A stretch of 64,000 nucleotides of DNA, from contig NZ_CP125947.1 of NCBI RefSeq assembly GCF_030064165.1, positions 3,038,001 to 3,102,000 on the forward strand, written 5' to 3'. Below, one piece after another: positions 1 through 8,054 of this stretch. The first letter of the stretch is position 1; the number at the start of each line of letters is the position of its first letter. Made by a program: the position numbers and the translations under genes. The notes beneath the pieces were generated by a model. The model ran no database searches and had not been told where the DNA came from. It saw nothing but the letters and a program-made list of their open reading frames with translations. This DNA is from Comamonas resistens. Lineage in GTDB: Bacteria; Pseudomonadota; Gammaproteobacteria; Burkholderiales; Burkholderiaceae_C.

Positions 1-754
1 TGCCGCACAGGGCAACACGCGCAAACGCATTGGTGCGCAGCAGCACGGCATCGAAGATATAGCCGCCCACATTTTCGAAATAGCCGTCGATGCCATTGGG
101 GCAGGCCTCCTTGAGTGCCTTGGCCATGGTCTTGACGTCGGGGTGCTCGCGGTAATCGATGCAGGCATCAAAGCCCAGTTCGTTCACTGCATAGGCGCAT
201 TTTTCCGGGCCACCGGCAATACCCACCACGCGGCAGCCGCGTGCCCTGGCCAGGGCCGCAAACGCACTGCCCACGGCACCGGTGGCAGCGCTGATCACCA
301 TGGTTTCGCCGGCCTTGGGATTGATGATCTTGACCAGTCCATACCAGGCCGTGACGCCCGGCATGCCCACGGCACCCAGGTAATAGGACAGAGGCACATA
401 AGTGGTATCGACCTTGCGCAGCGCACCGGGCACACCGGGGTTGACGACCGAATACTGCTGCCAGCCCCCCATGCCGACGACCTTGTCGCCCGCATGGAAC
501 TTGGGATGGCGGCTTTCCACCACCTCGCCCACCGTGCCGCCCTGCATGACCTCGCCCAGCGGCTGGGGCTGGGCATAGCTCTTGGAGTCATTCATGCGGC
601 CCCGCATATAGGGGTCCAGACTCAGATAGTGATGGCGCACCAGCACCTCGCCATCCTGCAGCGCGGGCAGCTCGGACTGCGCCAGCTTGAAGTTGCTCTC
701 TACCGCCTCGCCCGTGGGGCGGTTGTCGAGAAGAATCTGTTGGTTCACGGTCAT
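1..754 (-). CDS. NADP-dependent oxidoreductase, quinone/MDR type (3' end cut by window edge)
   Basis: Translation reads from an ATG at 754 to the window edge, giving about 251 residues without the C-terminus. The N-terminus resembles the zinc-free medium-chain dehydrogenase family (leukotriene B4 12-hydroxydehydrogenase / CurA / YfmJ-like enzymes) with LSLDPYMRGRM near residue 50 and an NADPH-binding turn SAATGAVGSAFAALA around residue 155. Members reduce the C=C bond of enones or act as quinone reductases in the cytosol. No zinc-ligand cysteine cluster is visible. It is upstream of nothing readable here; the thioesterase behind it has the same orientation but is separated by a heptamer repeat tract. 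Family assignment is firm, substrate unknown. Confidence 0.85.
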   Translation of the reverse strand, partial: MTVNQQILLDNRPTGEAVESNFKLAQSELPALQDGEVLVRHHYLSLDPYMRGRMNDSKSYAQPQPLGEVMQGGTVGEVVESRHPKFHAGDKVVGMGGWQQYSVVNPGVPGALRKVDTTYVPLSYYLGAVGMPGVTAWYGLVKIINPKAGETMVISAATGAVGSAFAALARARGCRVVGIAGGPEKCAYAVNELGFDACIDYREHPDVKTMAKALKEACPNGIDGYFENVGGYIFDAVLLRTNAFARVALCG

Positions 755-826
755 GATGCATTCCTCGAAAAGTGACGAGGCCAGGGGAAATTCACACCCG
801 ATCACCCCCTACCCCTTGCTGGCAAA

Positions 827-868
827 GCGCTATGCGCTATGCGCTATGCGCTATGCGCTATGCGCTAT
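827..868. repeat. Six perfect tandem copies of the 7-mer GCGCTAT
   Basis: The unit GCGCTAT is repeated six times without a mismatch (42 bp), in the 131-bp gap between the oxidoreductase start (754) and the thioesterase stop (886). It lies in the 5' leader region of the oxidoreductase, upstream of its start codon on the minus strand. Perfect short tandem arrays like this are prone to copy-number change by slippage. Confidence 0.95.
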
Positions 869-885
869 CAAAAAAATATAACTCG

Positions 886-1326
886 TCAGTCGGTCGCAGG
901 CCCGTTGCTCTCAGGCTTGCGCTTCATGTATTTGAAGGTGCCCGTGGCATGGACGCACAAGCGGCCCTGTGCGTCGTAGATGCGGCCCTCGGTGAAAGCC
1001 ATGGTACCTGTGCGATGCAGCAGCACGCCCTTGCCCACCAGGGGTCCGCGCGCGGCCTGCATGAACGAGGTCTTCATCTCTATGGTGACCACGCCCATCT
1101 CGAAATCCACGCTGCGCGCGGCCACGGCCATGGTCACGTCCAACAGCGCCATGGAGGCACCGCCATGCGTGACGCCAAAGGAGTTCAGATGCGAGGGCTG
1201 CGGCGTGTAGTGCAGCTCGGACTCTCCTCCCTCCATCTTGTGCAGGGTCATGCCCAGCTCTGTAACAAAGGGAATATCTGCACCGAATGACAACACGCTA
1301 TGGTCTTTCTCAATGATGGGCCGCAC
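886..1326 (-). CDS. PaaI-family hotdog thioesterase
   Basis: A 146-residue protein with the hotdog-fold signature HGGASMALLD at about residues 54-63, where the HGG element forms the oxyanion/catalytic region of PaaI-type acyl-CoA thioesterases, followed by the typical VTIEMKTSFMQAARGPL strand region. The family hydrolyses small or aromatic acyl-CoA esters in the cytosol. It is co-directional with the SDR upstream (71-bp gap to the SDR stop) and the oxidoreductase downstream, and may form a loose transcription unit with them. The ATG at 1326 is the only start that preserves the N-terminal helix; no strong ribosome-binding site is evident. Family is certain, substrate is not. Confidence 0.88.
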   Translation of the reverse strand: MRPIIEKDHSVLSFGADIPFVTELGMTLHKMEGGESELHYTPQPSHLNSFGVTHGGASMALLDVTMAVAARSVDFEMGVVTIEMKTSFMQAARGPLVGKGVLLHRTGTMAFTEGRIYDAQGRLCVHATGTFKYMKRKPESNGPATD

Positions 1327-1396
1327 GGACAGGCGGCAATGCCTTGAATGTATACGCGCCAGCTCATGCCCAGGGCGAGCAATTCAAGGCCTTGGC

Positions 1397-2188
1397 TCAG
1401 CCGCCTACCAGCGCGCTGACACCACCGTCCACCGCCATCCACTGGCCCGTGATGTGCTTGCCCGCATCGCTGGCATACAGCAGGGTCAGGCCCTTGAGGT
1501 CCTCATCGTCGCCCAGACGGCGCAGCGGTGCATGGGACTTCATCTCGTCCTCGCCCAGGGTCTCGATCAGCACGGCAGCCATCTTGGTCTTGAAAAAGCC
1601 CGGGCAGATGGCATTGACGGTGATGCCGTGCTCGCCCCACTCACCGGCCAATGCGCGCGTGAAATTAATCACCGCGCCCTTGGAAGTGTTGTAGGCAATG
1701 GTCTTCATGCCCGTGGGATTGCCGCCCAGGCCGGCAATCGATGCCAGATTGATGATGCGACCGCTCTTGCGCTCCAGCATGGACAGGCGGGCAATCTGCT
1801 GGCTCAGCAGAAAATAGCCACGCACATTGAGGTTCATGACCTTGTCCCAGGCCGAGGTGGGATGATCCTCGGCAGGAGCGCCCCAGCTGGCACCCGCGTT
1901 GTTGATCAGAATGTCCACATGACCGAGGCGCTGCACGGTCTCTTTGGCCAGGCGCTCGATATCGGCCTCGTCCGAACAGTCGGCGGCAATCCAGTCCGCC
2001 ACAATGCCGGCGGCCTTGAGTTCGGCGGCTGCCTCCTCCAGGTCCTTGGCCTTGCGCGATGTCAGCATGATTTTGGCGCCCGCCTCGCCCAGGGCATGGG
2101 CCATCTGCAAACCCAGGCCGCGCGAGCCACCGGTCACCAGGGCCGTCTTGCCAGAGAGATCGAAAAGTTGCTGCACCGTACGTGTCAT
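1397..2188 (-). CDS. SDR-family NAD(P)-dependent oxidoreductase
   Basis: A 263-residue classical short-chain dehydrogenase: nucleotide-binding TGGSRGLG at about residues 20-27, NNAG at about 100, catalytic Ser in LASIAG, YNTSK for Tyr/Lys, and CPGFFKTKM after it. I chose the ATG at 2188 because AGGAG sits seven bases upstream of it; an in-frame start at 2212 would place that AGGAG inside the coding region. Comparable SDRs next to thioesterases and acyl-CoA enzymes often act as 3-ketoacyl or 3-hydroxyacyl reductases/dehydrogenases, but the substrate cannot be read from sequence. A 164-bp gap separates it from ogt. Confidence 0.9.
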   Translation of the reverse strand: MTRTVQQLFDLSGKTALVTGGSRGLGLQMAHALGEAGAKIMLTSRKAKDLEEAAAELKAAGIVADWIAADCSDEADIERLAKETVQRLGHVDILINNAGASWGAPAEDHPTSAWDKVMNLNVRGYFLLSQQIARLSMLERKSGRIINLASIAGLGGNPTGMKTIAYNTSKGAVINFTRALAGEWGEHGITVNAICPGFFKTKMAAVLIETLGEDEMKSHAPLRRLGDDEDLKGLTLLYASDAGKHITGQWMAVDGGVSALVGG

Positions 2189-2352
2189 TGCATGTCTCCT
2201 GCTCGTTATCAAATTTCAAGGCCCGGGGTAGTCACCCCAGGCCGCGTCTCTAAGCATGTCTCAAAGCTCGAAGGATTGTGCGGGCGCACCTGCCCCCGAC
2301 TTGTCACCTGCGTGTCGGTGCTGTCCCGCAGGTTGCAGCACCGGCGGGCGCT

Positions 2353-3078
2353 CTAGTCGGCGAACAGTGACAGCGTGCCGCCCCAGGCCCCGCCTTCGAT
2401 CTCCAGCATCTGCAGCTTGGTGATCGCGCCCTGTCCCCCCGAAAAGCCGCCGGCAGCACGCCCCGCAGCCAGCACCCGATGGCAGGGAACAATGGGCGCA
2501 AACGGGTTGGCCCCCAGCGCCTGCCCTACCGCCCGCGCCGCGCCCGGCTCGCCCAGCGCCGAAGCAACATCGCCATAGGTACAGGTCTGCCCGGGCCCGA
2601 GTGCTCGGGTGAAGGCATAGACACGCGAATGAAATGGCGGCACGCCAAACTCGTCGAGAGGAATCTGCTGCAGCGACGGCAGTGCCCCCGCTGCATCGGA
2701 GCTCTCAGGCTTGCAGGCGTGGCGCATATCACCGAGCACACCAGCCGCCGCCAACTCTGCCGACAGTCTGGTCCAGTCCTCATTCAAGCCAGGCCGGGTT
2801 CCGGCCAGCAAGCACTGCACACCCGCCATGGCCTGCAACGCCAGGGCCGGCAGCTCCTGCATGGCGGCCACCGGGATATAGGCCGCAGCGCCCCGCTCGG
2901 GCTGCAACTGATGGCGCTTGCGCAGTCCCAGCAGCATGCGTTCCCGCGTCTCGCCCGGTGTGCTTTCAGGCAGTTGCACGGCGGTCACGGCCTGTGCATT
3001 CCATGCCAGACCACAGACACCGATGCGGGTGGCAAACAGGGCGAACCCGGGGAAAGGCAAAACGGCAGCGAGATTCAT
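2353..3078 (-). CDS. ogt: Methylated-DNA--protein-cysteine methyltransferase
   Basis: Repairs O6-alkylguanine by irreversible transfer of the alkyl group to its own cysteine. The acceptor motif PCHRV places the cysteine at about residue 199, preceded by the DNA-binding region YGDVASALG and followed by GGFSGG. Length is 241 residues, longer than the usual 160-185, because about 40 extra residues (roughly 93-135) lie between the N-terminal subdomain and the PPFHSRVYAF segment that begins the active-site domain. The start at 3078 keeps the usual FPxPxG-like N-terminus and excludes a 34-codon in-frame extension that would run through the LexA-like boxes. It diverges from the small gene at 3195; two CTG-N10-CAG sequences in the 116-bp gap suggest SOS control. 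Confidence 0.88.
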   Translation of the reverse strand: MNLAAVLPFPGFALFATRIGVCGLAWNAQAVTAVQLPESTPGETRERMLLGLRKRHQLQPERGAAAYIPVAAMQELPALALQAMAGVQCLLAGTRPGLNEDWTRLSAELAAAGVLGDMRHACKPESSDAAGALPSLQQIPLDEFGVPPFHSRVYAFTRALGPGQTCTYGDVASALGEPGAARAVGQALGANPFAPIVPCHRVLAAGRAAGGFSGGQGAITKLQMLEIEGGAWGGTLSLFAD

Positions 3079-3132
3079 GGCCGCAGTGTATTCACAGCGC
3101 ATGAAAAGGCCATGCAAAAAATTTTGCTTCAA

Positions 3133-3171
3133 CTGTATTAAATAACAGTTGTTTACTGTACATTCAACCAG
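3133..3171. promoter_or_regulatory. Two tandem LexA-like (SOS) boxes in a divergent promoter
   Basis: Positions 3133-3148 read CTGTATTAAATAACAG and 3156-3171 read CTGTACATTCAACCAG. Both fit CTG-N10-CAG, and the first is also a full CTGT-N8-ACAG palindrome, the gamma/beta-proteobacterial LexA consensus. They are offset by 23 bp and sit between ogt (start 3078, minus) and a small gene (start 3195, plus). On the minus strand a possible -35 TTGAAT and -10 TATTTA spaced by 17 bp overlap both boxes, so a bound repressor would block ogt. Match to consensus is seen; LexA binding is inferred. Confidence 0.6.
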
Positions 3172-3194
3172 TCTCAACACTGTGAACCACGGAC

Positions 3195-3500
3195 ATGCAA
3201 GAAGCCATTTTCACCGTCTCCCTCTGCGACTACCCCGAGCTGCCCGAAGACAAGCGCCTGCAGGCCGAGGCCCGTTATGCCCGCGTGCTGGCCCGCCAAC
3301 TTGGCGGCGAAGAAGAGGTCAGTCATGCCCTGGGCATTGTTCAAGGCCTGGAAGACACCCCGCCCGAGGAAATCACCGAAGAAGCCAAGCTCACTTTCGG
3401 GCGCTGGATGAAGGCCGCACGCGCCGCCGCCGAAGCCGGCCTGCAAGGCATAGGCGGCACGGAAAGCTGCTTTTTCGATGTGCGGCGCACGGCTTACTGA
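3195..3500 (+). CDS. Hypothetical 101-residue acidic protein
   Basis: A small, soluble, mostly helical-looking protein rich in Glu and Ala, ending FFDVRRTAY. I recognise no domain. It has no signal peptide or membrane segment. The ATG at 3195 is 24 bp after the second LexA-like box, so if the boxes are real this gene could be damage-inducible together with the divergent ogt. Its last seven bases overlap the end of the convergent acyl-CoA ligase. The ribosome-binding site is poor (only ACGGAC just before the ATG). Codon usage looks like that of its neighbours, which supports it being coding. Confidence 0.65.
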   Translation: MQEAIFTVSLCDYPELPEDKRLQAEARYARVLARQLGGEEEVSHALGIVQGLEDTPPEEITEEAKLTFGRWMKAARAAAEAGLQGIGGTESCFFDVRRTAY

Positions 3501-5062
3501 GCCTTCAGCTTCTCGCGCATGAGGCGGCGGTTGAGCTTGCCCACCGCCGTCTTGGCAATTTCCTTCACAAACAGCACACGCTGCGGTTTTTTGTACGAAG
3601 CCAGCTGTGCGGCCACATGGGCAACCAGCTCCTGCTCGGCAGCCTGCGCGCCGTCTCGCAGCACCACGGCGGCCGTCACGACCTCCACCCACTTTTCGTG
3701 CGGCAGGCCCACCACCACGCACTCGCGTACGGCCGGGTGAGTCAACAAGGCGTTCTCCACTTCCAGCGGATAGACGTTGTAGCCGCCCGTGATGATCATG
3801 TCGGACTTGCGGTCCTTGAGGTGCAGAAAGCCCTGCGCATCCAGCATGCCCATATCGCGCGTGCGCACCCAGCCGTCGTGCGTGAAGGTTTCCGCATTGA
3901 GCGAGGACGCGTTGTAGTAGCCGCGCACGGCAGACGGCGCCCTGACCGTGATCTCCCCTGTCTCGCCTGCCGGGACCTCTCTACCCTGCTCATCAAGCAG
4001 GCGCAGCTCCACATCCACACAAGGCTGCCCGCAGGCCGACCCCATAAGCTCCGGCGTATGGTCTTCGGGCCTGAGCACGGCCAGGCACAAAGGCACTTCG
4101 GTCTGCCCGTAGTATTGCTAGAAGCGGTGCTGTCCCCACTGCTCCATGGCTTTTTGCAGCACGCTGCGCGGCATGGGCGATGCGCCGTAGATCACGTATT
4201 TGAGCGCCGAGATGTCGACCTTTGCAAATTCCGGGTGCTCCAGCAGCATTTGCAGCATGGTGGGCACCATATTGATGGCCGTCACCCGCTGTGCCTGCAG
4301 CGTGGCCAGGAACTGCCCCGGCTCGAACCCCGAAAGAATGACGGTACGCCCCCCGCGCAACCAGAAAGGCAGGACAAACACGCCGCTGGCATGAATCATG
4401 GAAGCCGCATGCAGCATGGCATCGTCCGCCGTCGCAGGCAGCAGGTTGAGCAACACATTGCGGCAGATGCCTGCAAACGAGGCCTGGGTGTGCTGCGCGG
4501 CCTTGAGCGTGCCCGTGGTGCCGGAGGTGAACAAGGTCAGCACGATATCGTCGGGCTGGACCTCAATGTCCGGGCCGTGACCGGGCTGCGCCTGCGCCAG
4601 CGCGCAAAGATCCTGCGCTTCCGGCATCGCCGTGCCAAGCCCCAGGATGGATAGCTCTGGCATGGCCGCCCGCAGCTCTGCGGCCCGCTGCTCCAGCCCC
4701 TGGCCAAACACCAGCCGCGCGCAGGCCGTCTCCTGCAGCATCTTCACATGCTCGGGCAATGACAGCCGCGCATTCAAGGGCACACGGTTGAGGCCCGCCT
4801 TGACGCAGGCAAAGTCCATCGGCACGCTGAGCAGGCCGTTGTTGATCAGCAGCGCCACGCGATCGTTCTGCCGGACTCCCTGGGCATGCATGGCATGGGC
4901 GAGCTGACTGCTCAGCCTGTCCACCTCGGCAAAGCTCAGGCTTTGCTCACCAAACACAATCGCCACGCGCTCGCCATGCTGACGCGCACCGCGACGGATC
5001 AGCTCAAGATAGGTGGGCTGGCGTGCATGCATGCCGCCGTACTGCTCATTGCTCATGGTCAT
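3494..5062 (-). pseudogene. Acyl-CoA synthetase (AMP-forming) interrupted by one in-frame TAG
   Basis: One continuous reading frame of 523 codons encodes a full ANL-superfamily acyl-CoA ligase except for an amber codon at 4118-4120. The N-terminal part has the nucleotide-binding loop FTSGTTGTLKAAQHT (about residue 176; the usual Pro-Lys is Leu-Lys here). The stop falls immediately before QYYGQTE, the A5 motif, and the downstream 201 codons carry the GETGEI, TRDMG and lysine-containing GKLNRR elements in the same frame. A single change from TTG (Leu) would explain it. As read, the product lacks the hinge and C-terminal lid and should be inactive. It lies 24 bp behind the crotonase gene and probably shares its transcript. 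Could also be a sequencing error or a recent strain-specific mutation. Confidence 0.85.
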
Positions 5063-5086
5063 CTCCCATTTTTTGAATCGACCGAC

Positions 5087-5857
5087 TTAGAACTGGCCGT
5101 GCCGCCCTGCACCTTTGGCAAAGCGCGCCGCGCCATGCACGCCTTCGGCAGCCACCATTGCCACACCTTCACGGCCTTCGTGGCGCAAGGCCTCGGCCAG
5201 ACTCATATCCCACTGGGCATAGGCCGAGGCCCGGTCGACATTCATGCACTGCTGCGGAAATTCGGCCAGTTGCCGCGCCAGCTCCAGCGCCTGGGTCAGC
5301 GCCTGCCCTTGCGGCACGACGCGATTGGCCAGCCCCATGGACAAGGCTTCGTCGGCATGCACGGGCCGGCCGGTGAGAATCATGTCCAGCGCCCGGCCCA
5401 TGCCCACAATGCGCGGCAGACGCACCGTACCGCCATCGATCAAAGGCACGCCCCAGCGGCGGCAGAACACGCCAAACACTGCAGACTCCTCCGCCACACG
5501 CAAGTCGGCCAACAGGGCCAGTTCCAGGCCGCCAGCCACGGCATAACCGCTGATGGCAGCAATCACCGGTTTGCTCAGCGCCAGCCGGCTCGGCCCCATG
5601 GGGCCACAGCCGCCGCCGTCCAGATCCAGCTCATTGCGTAACTGCGGATCTGCCACCGCCGCCAGGTCAGCGCCCGCACAGAAATGCCCGCCAGATCCGG
5701 CCAACACGGCCACGCGCAGACTGTCATCACGCTCAAAACGCTGAAAAGCATCGCGCAACTCCTCGGCCATGGGCCGGTGAACCGCATTGCGCTTGTCGGG
5801 ACGACTCATGATGATGCGGCACACCGGACCATCGACTTCAAACTGCACAAACTGCAT
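5087..5857 (-). CDS. Enoyl-CoA hydratase/isomerase (crotonase) family protein
   Basis: A 256-residue crotonase with the oxyanion-hole segment HFCAGADLAAV at about residues 58-68 and AISGYAVAGGLELALLADLRVA at about 100-121. The first catalytic glutamate position (GGLEL) is present. At the second, canonical hydratases have a PE pair, but this protein reads FGVFCRRWGVPLIDGG, so the second glutamate is absent; it may be an isomerase, hydrolase or other crotonase chemistry. It is the first gene of an operon with the broken acyl-CoA ligase and is divergent from the PaaX-like regulator, which probably controls it. An AGGAAAGGC purine-rich stretch precedes the ATG at 5857. Confidence 0.88.
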   Translation of the reverse strand: MQFVQFEVDGPVCRIIMSRPDKRNAVHRPMAEELRDAFQRFERDDSLRVAVLAGSGGHFCAGADLAAVADPQLRNELDLDGGGCGPMGPSRLALSKPVIAAISGYAVAGGLELALLADLRVAEESAVFGVFCRRWGVPLIDGGTVRLPRIVGMGRALDMILTGRPVHADEALSMGLANRVVPQGQALTQALELARQLAEFPQQCMNVDRASAYAQWDMSLAEALRHEGREGVAMVAAEGVHGAARFAKGAGRHGQF

Positions 5858-5877
5858 GCCTTTCCTCCTTCATCGGG

Positions 5878-5906
5878 TTGACAGCCATGCTATTGATGCT
5901 TTCAAT
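5878..5906 (+). promoter_or_regulatory. Possible sigma70 promoter for the PaaX-like gene
   Basis: A perfect -35 hexamer TTGACA (5878-5883) is followed after 17 bp by TTCAAT (5901-5906, four of six matches to TATAAT). It ends only 11 bp before the ATG at 5918, so the transcript would have almost no leader. It lies in the 60-bp divergent gap, where a regulator could control both directions. Confidence 0.35.
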
Positions 5907-5917
5907 ATTTCTCCATC

Positions 5918-6727
5918 ATGGACAAAGCCTGTAATGTTTTGCCACGCCGCCCCTCTGCTACAGATTTGATACTGGACCTGCTGGTCACACGGGGCACACC
6001 GCTGTCAGGCCAGGCTCTTATTCAAGCCGCAGCCCTGTTTGGCATCGGGGAAAATGCGGTGAGGGTCAGTTTGAGCCGCCTGATCTCCAGCGGAAAAATC
6101 GAGCGACTTGAGCGCGGCCTCTATGAGGCAAGGCTTCAACCCTCCCGCCTTGCCTACACCGTGGACCACTGGCACAGACGCGAAGAGCTGCGAGTGCCCT
6201 GGCAAGGCCACTGGCTCGCCGTTCAGGATGCAGAGACGTCACGCGCGGACAAGTCGGTCTGGCGCCGCCATCAACGCGCTCTGGGCCTGCGCGGCTTTGC
6301 ATCGCTGAGGGCCCAGCTGCATATACGCCCGGACAATCTGCACATCTCTTTCGACCAGCTTCAGGCGGAACTGGAATCGATGGGTATTGCCCCCGGCAGC
6401 GGCCTGATGCGAATTCATCAATTCGATGCCACACACGAAAGCCATGCGCGCGCGCTCTGGAACACACGTTCACTGGAGTCCGCCCACAAACACTGGATCG
6501 ACGTCGTTCTCGGCAGCCATGCAAGACTGGAAAGCCTGCCCCTGGCCAGTGCCGTGCGCGAGTCCCTCTTGCTGGGCCGCGCGGCCATCGCCCATTTACT
6601 GCGCGACCCATTGCTTCCCGAAGAGCTCATGCCATCCCGGACGCGGCAGATACTGCAAACGCATCTGCGGAGCTATCAGCAGCAGGCCGTCAAGCTCTGG
6701 CTGCTCTGGTTCGCGCAATACGAGTGA
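5918..6727 (+). CDS. PaaX-family transcriptional regulator
   Basis: A 269-residue protein with the PaaX layout: an N-terminal winged-helix domain (about residues 15-75, with GENAVRVSLSRLISSGKIERLERGLYE) and a C-terminal effector domain ending with the family-typical RDPLLPEELMPS near residue 230. PaaX represses phenylacetate genes and releases DNA on binding an aryl-CoA ester; here the adjacent divergent acyl-CoA ligase and crotonase suggest control of an acyl-CoA pathway of unknown substrate. The 60-bp intergenic space would hold the operator. Family is secure; effector and targets are inferred from context. Confidence 0.85.
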   Translation: MDKACNVLPRRPSATDLILDLLVTRGTPLSGQALIQAAALFGIGENAVRVSLSRLISSGKIERLERGLYEARLQPSRLAYTVDHWHRREELRVPWQGHWLAVQDAETSRADKSVWRRHQRALGLRGFASLRAQLHIRPDNLHISFDQLQAELESMGIAPGSGLMRIHQFDATHESHARALWNTRSLESAHKHWIDVVLGSHARLESLPLASAVRESLLLGRAAIAHLLRDPLLPEELMPSRTRQILQTHLRSYQQQAVKLWLLWFAQYE

Positions 6728-6799
6728 TACCTGGGTCCGGGGCTGGCTGCCGGGCAGGCCCAGGCACTGATTCGCGGCAGCTTAAAAAAGCCCCCACGC

Positions 6800-6870
6800 T
6801 TGCCCACTTCGTGTGACCGCTGCCCCCCAAGGGGGCTGCTTATTGCCTTGGGGCGGCCCGGCGGCAATAA
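6800..6870. repeat. G/C-run intergenic repeat (copy 1 of 4)
   Basis: Contains CCCCCCAAGGGGG followed by TTGGGGCGGCCCGG, the same kind of C-run/G-run inverted modules seen near 9.1, 40.5 and 61.75 kb. It occupies the gap between the PaaX-like gene and the methyltransferase, and overlaps the upstream in-frame extension of the latter, which is one reason to reject that extension. Probably a non-coding repeat of the Comamonadaceae lineage. Confidence 0.6.
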
Positions 6871-7001
6871 AAAAGTGCCAGCCGCCCATGAATTGGCACA
6901 GGGCCGCGCTGAGTCACCTTGAACTGCATACACTGACGCCCTCTCATTGCCGACGACCCGGTGCTCTGCAGCCAGTTGCAGGGCCAGTTCTGCCTTCTCT
7001 C

Positions 7002-7955
7002 ATGCAAGCCCTGCTCGACACCATTGCCCAGATGCCCTTCCCCACCGATGCCCAGCGCATCTTTCATGGCCGGGGCGGGCGTTTTCCTGGTTGCGAACAG
7101 ATCGTGCTCGATGCCTTTCCTCCGGTGCTGCTGCTGACAAGCTTTGCGCCGGTCGATGAAGCCCAGTTGAGCCGCATCGGCCAGGCTCTGGAGCAGCGCT
7201 GGCAGCAGATTGCACCGACAGATCAGCCCCTGATCTGGGCTTTCCAAAGCCGCGAGCCGGGTGGCAAGGCCGAGACGCGCGTCATGGCCGGCGAGCTTCC
7301 CGAACCCCATGTGGTGACGGAAAACGGCGCGAAATACCTGGTTCACATCGCACGCGGCCAGAACCACGGACTGTTTCTGGACATGGCCGCAGGCCGTGAG
7401 TGGGTGCGCCGCACCGTGACGGCCCACCCTCAGCCCGCGCGCATGAAGGTGCTCAATCTGTTTGCCTATACATGCGCTTTCTCGGTCGCGGCCAAGCTGG
7501 CCGGCGCTGGTCAGGTGCTCAATATGGACATGAGCAAGGGCGCGCTGGCCACGGGCCAGCAGAACCACCAGCTCAACGGCGTGAAGGCCGGTGCCAGCTT
7601 TGCGGCACACGACATCTTCAGCAGCTGGGGCAAGATTGGTCGTGGCGGGCCTTACGACCTGATCATCGTCGACCCTCCCAGCTACCAGAAGGGCAGCTTT
7701 ATCGCCACCAAGGACTACGCGCGCCTGATGCGCCGCCTGTCCGATCTGCTGGTACCCGGCGGACACGCCCTGCTGTGTCTGAACGCGCCCGAGCTGGGTA
7801 CGGACTTCCTCAAGGCGCAAATGACCGAAGCCGCGCCCGCGCTGCAGTTTGTGCAGCGCGTGGTCAACCCGCCGCAGTTTGCCGATGTGGATGAGGAGCG
7901 CAGTCTCAAGGTGCTGGTTTACCGCGAGCCGGAACTGGATAAAACCGGCACCTGA
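7002..7955 (+). CDS. Class I SAM-dependent methyltransferase (RlmI/RlmK-like domain, COG1092 type)
   Basis: A 317-residue protein. The SAM-binding motif I VLNLFAYTCAFSVAA is near residue 150 and the DPPSYQKGSF motif IV near residue 225; the DPPxF/Y-type motif is typical of 23S rRNA m5C methyltransferases, but no PUA domain precedes it, so the RNA target is uncertain. The N-terminal part has QRIFHGRGGRFPGCE, seen in beta-proteobacterial homologues. The reading frame is open back to 6813, but that part runs through an intergenic repeat, so I start at the ATG at 7002; no clear ribosome-binding site supports either. Monocistronic, followed by a good terminator. Confidence 0.85.
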   Translation: MQALLDTIAQMPFPTDAQRIFHGRGGRFPGCEQIVLDAFPPVLLLTSFAPVDEAQLSRIGQALEQRWQQIAPTDQPLIWAFQSREPGGKAETRVMAGELPEPHVVTENGAKYLVHIARGQNHGLFLDMAAGREWVRRTVTAHPQPARMKVLNLFAYTCAFSVAAKLAGAGQVLNMDMSKGALATGQQNHQLNGVKAGASFAAHDIFSSWGKIGRGGPYDLIIVDPPSYQKGSFIATKDYARLMRRLSDLLVPGGHALLCLNAPELGTDFLKAQMTEAAPALQFVQRVVNPPQFADVDEERSLKVLVYREPELDKTGT

Positions 7956-7965
7956 CGCAATACCA

Positions 7966-7988
7966 GAGCGCACAATGCGCTCTTTTTT
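7966..7988 (+). terminator. Rho-independent terminator after the methyltransferase
   Basis: GAGCGCA (7966-7972), loop CAA, TGCGCTC (7976-7982), then six T residues: a 7-bp perfect stem with U-tract, 11 bp past the stop codon. Confidence 0.9.
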
Positions 7989-8054
7989 CATGAGCAATCC
8001 ATGAAAAAGCCACTGCAGCGGGGCAGTGGCAGAAGGTAGAACCGGGGCAGCGGC

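Noticed and set aside
827..868. CRISPR array
   Set aside because: Seven-base units repeated without spacers; CRISPR repeats are 23-37 bp with unique spacers. No cas genes in the window.
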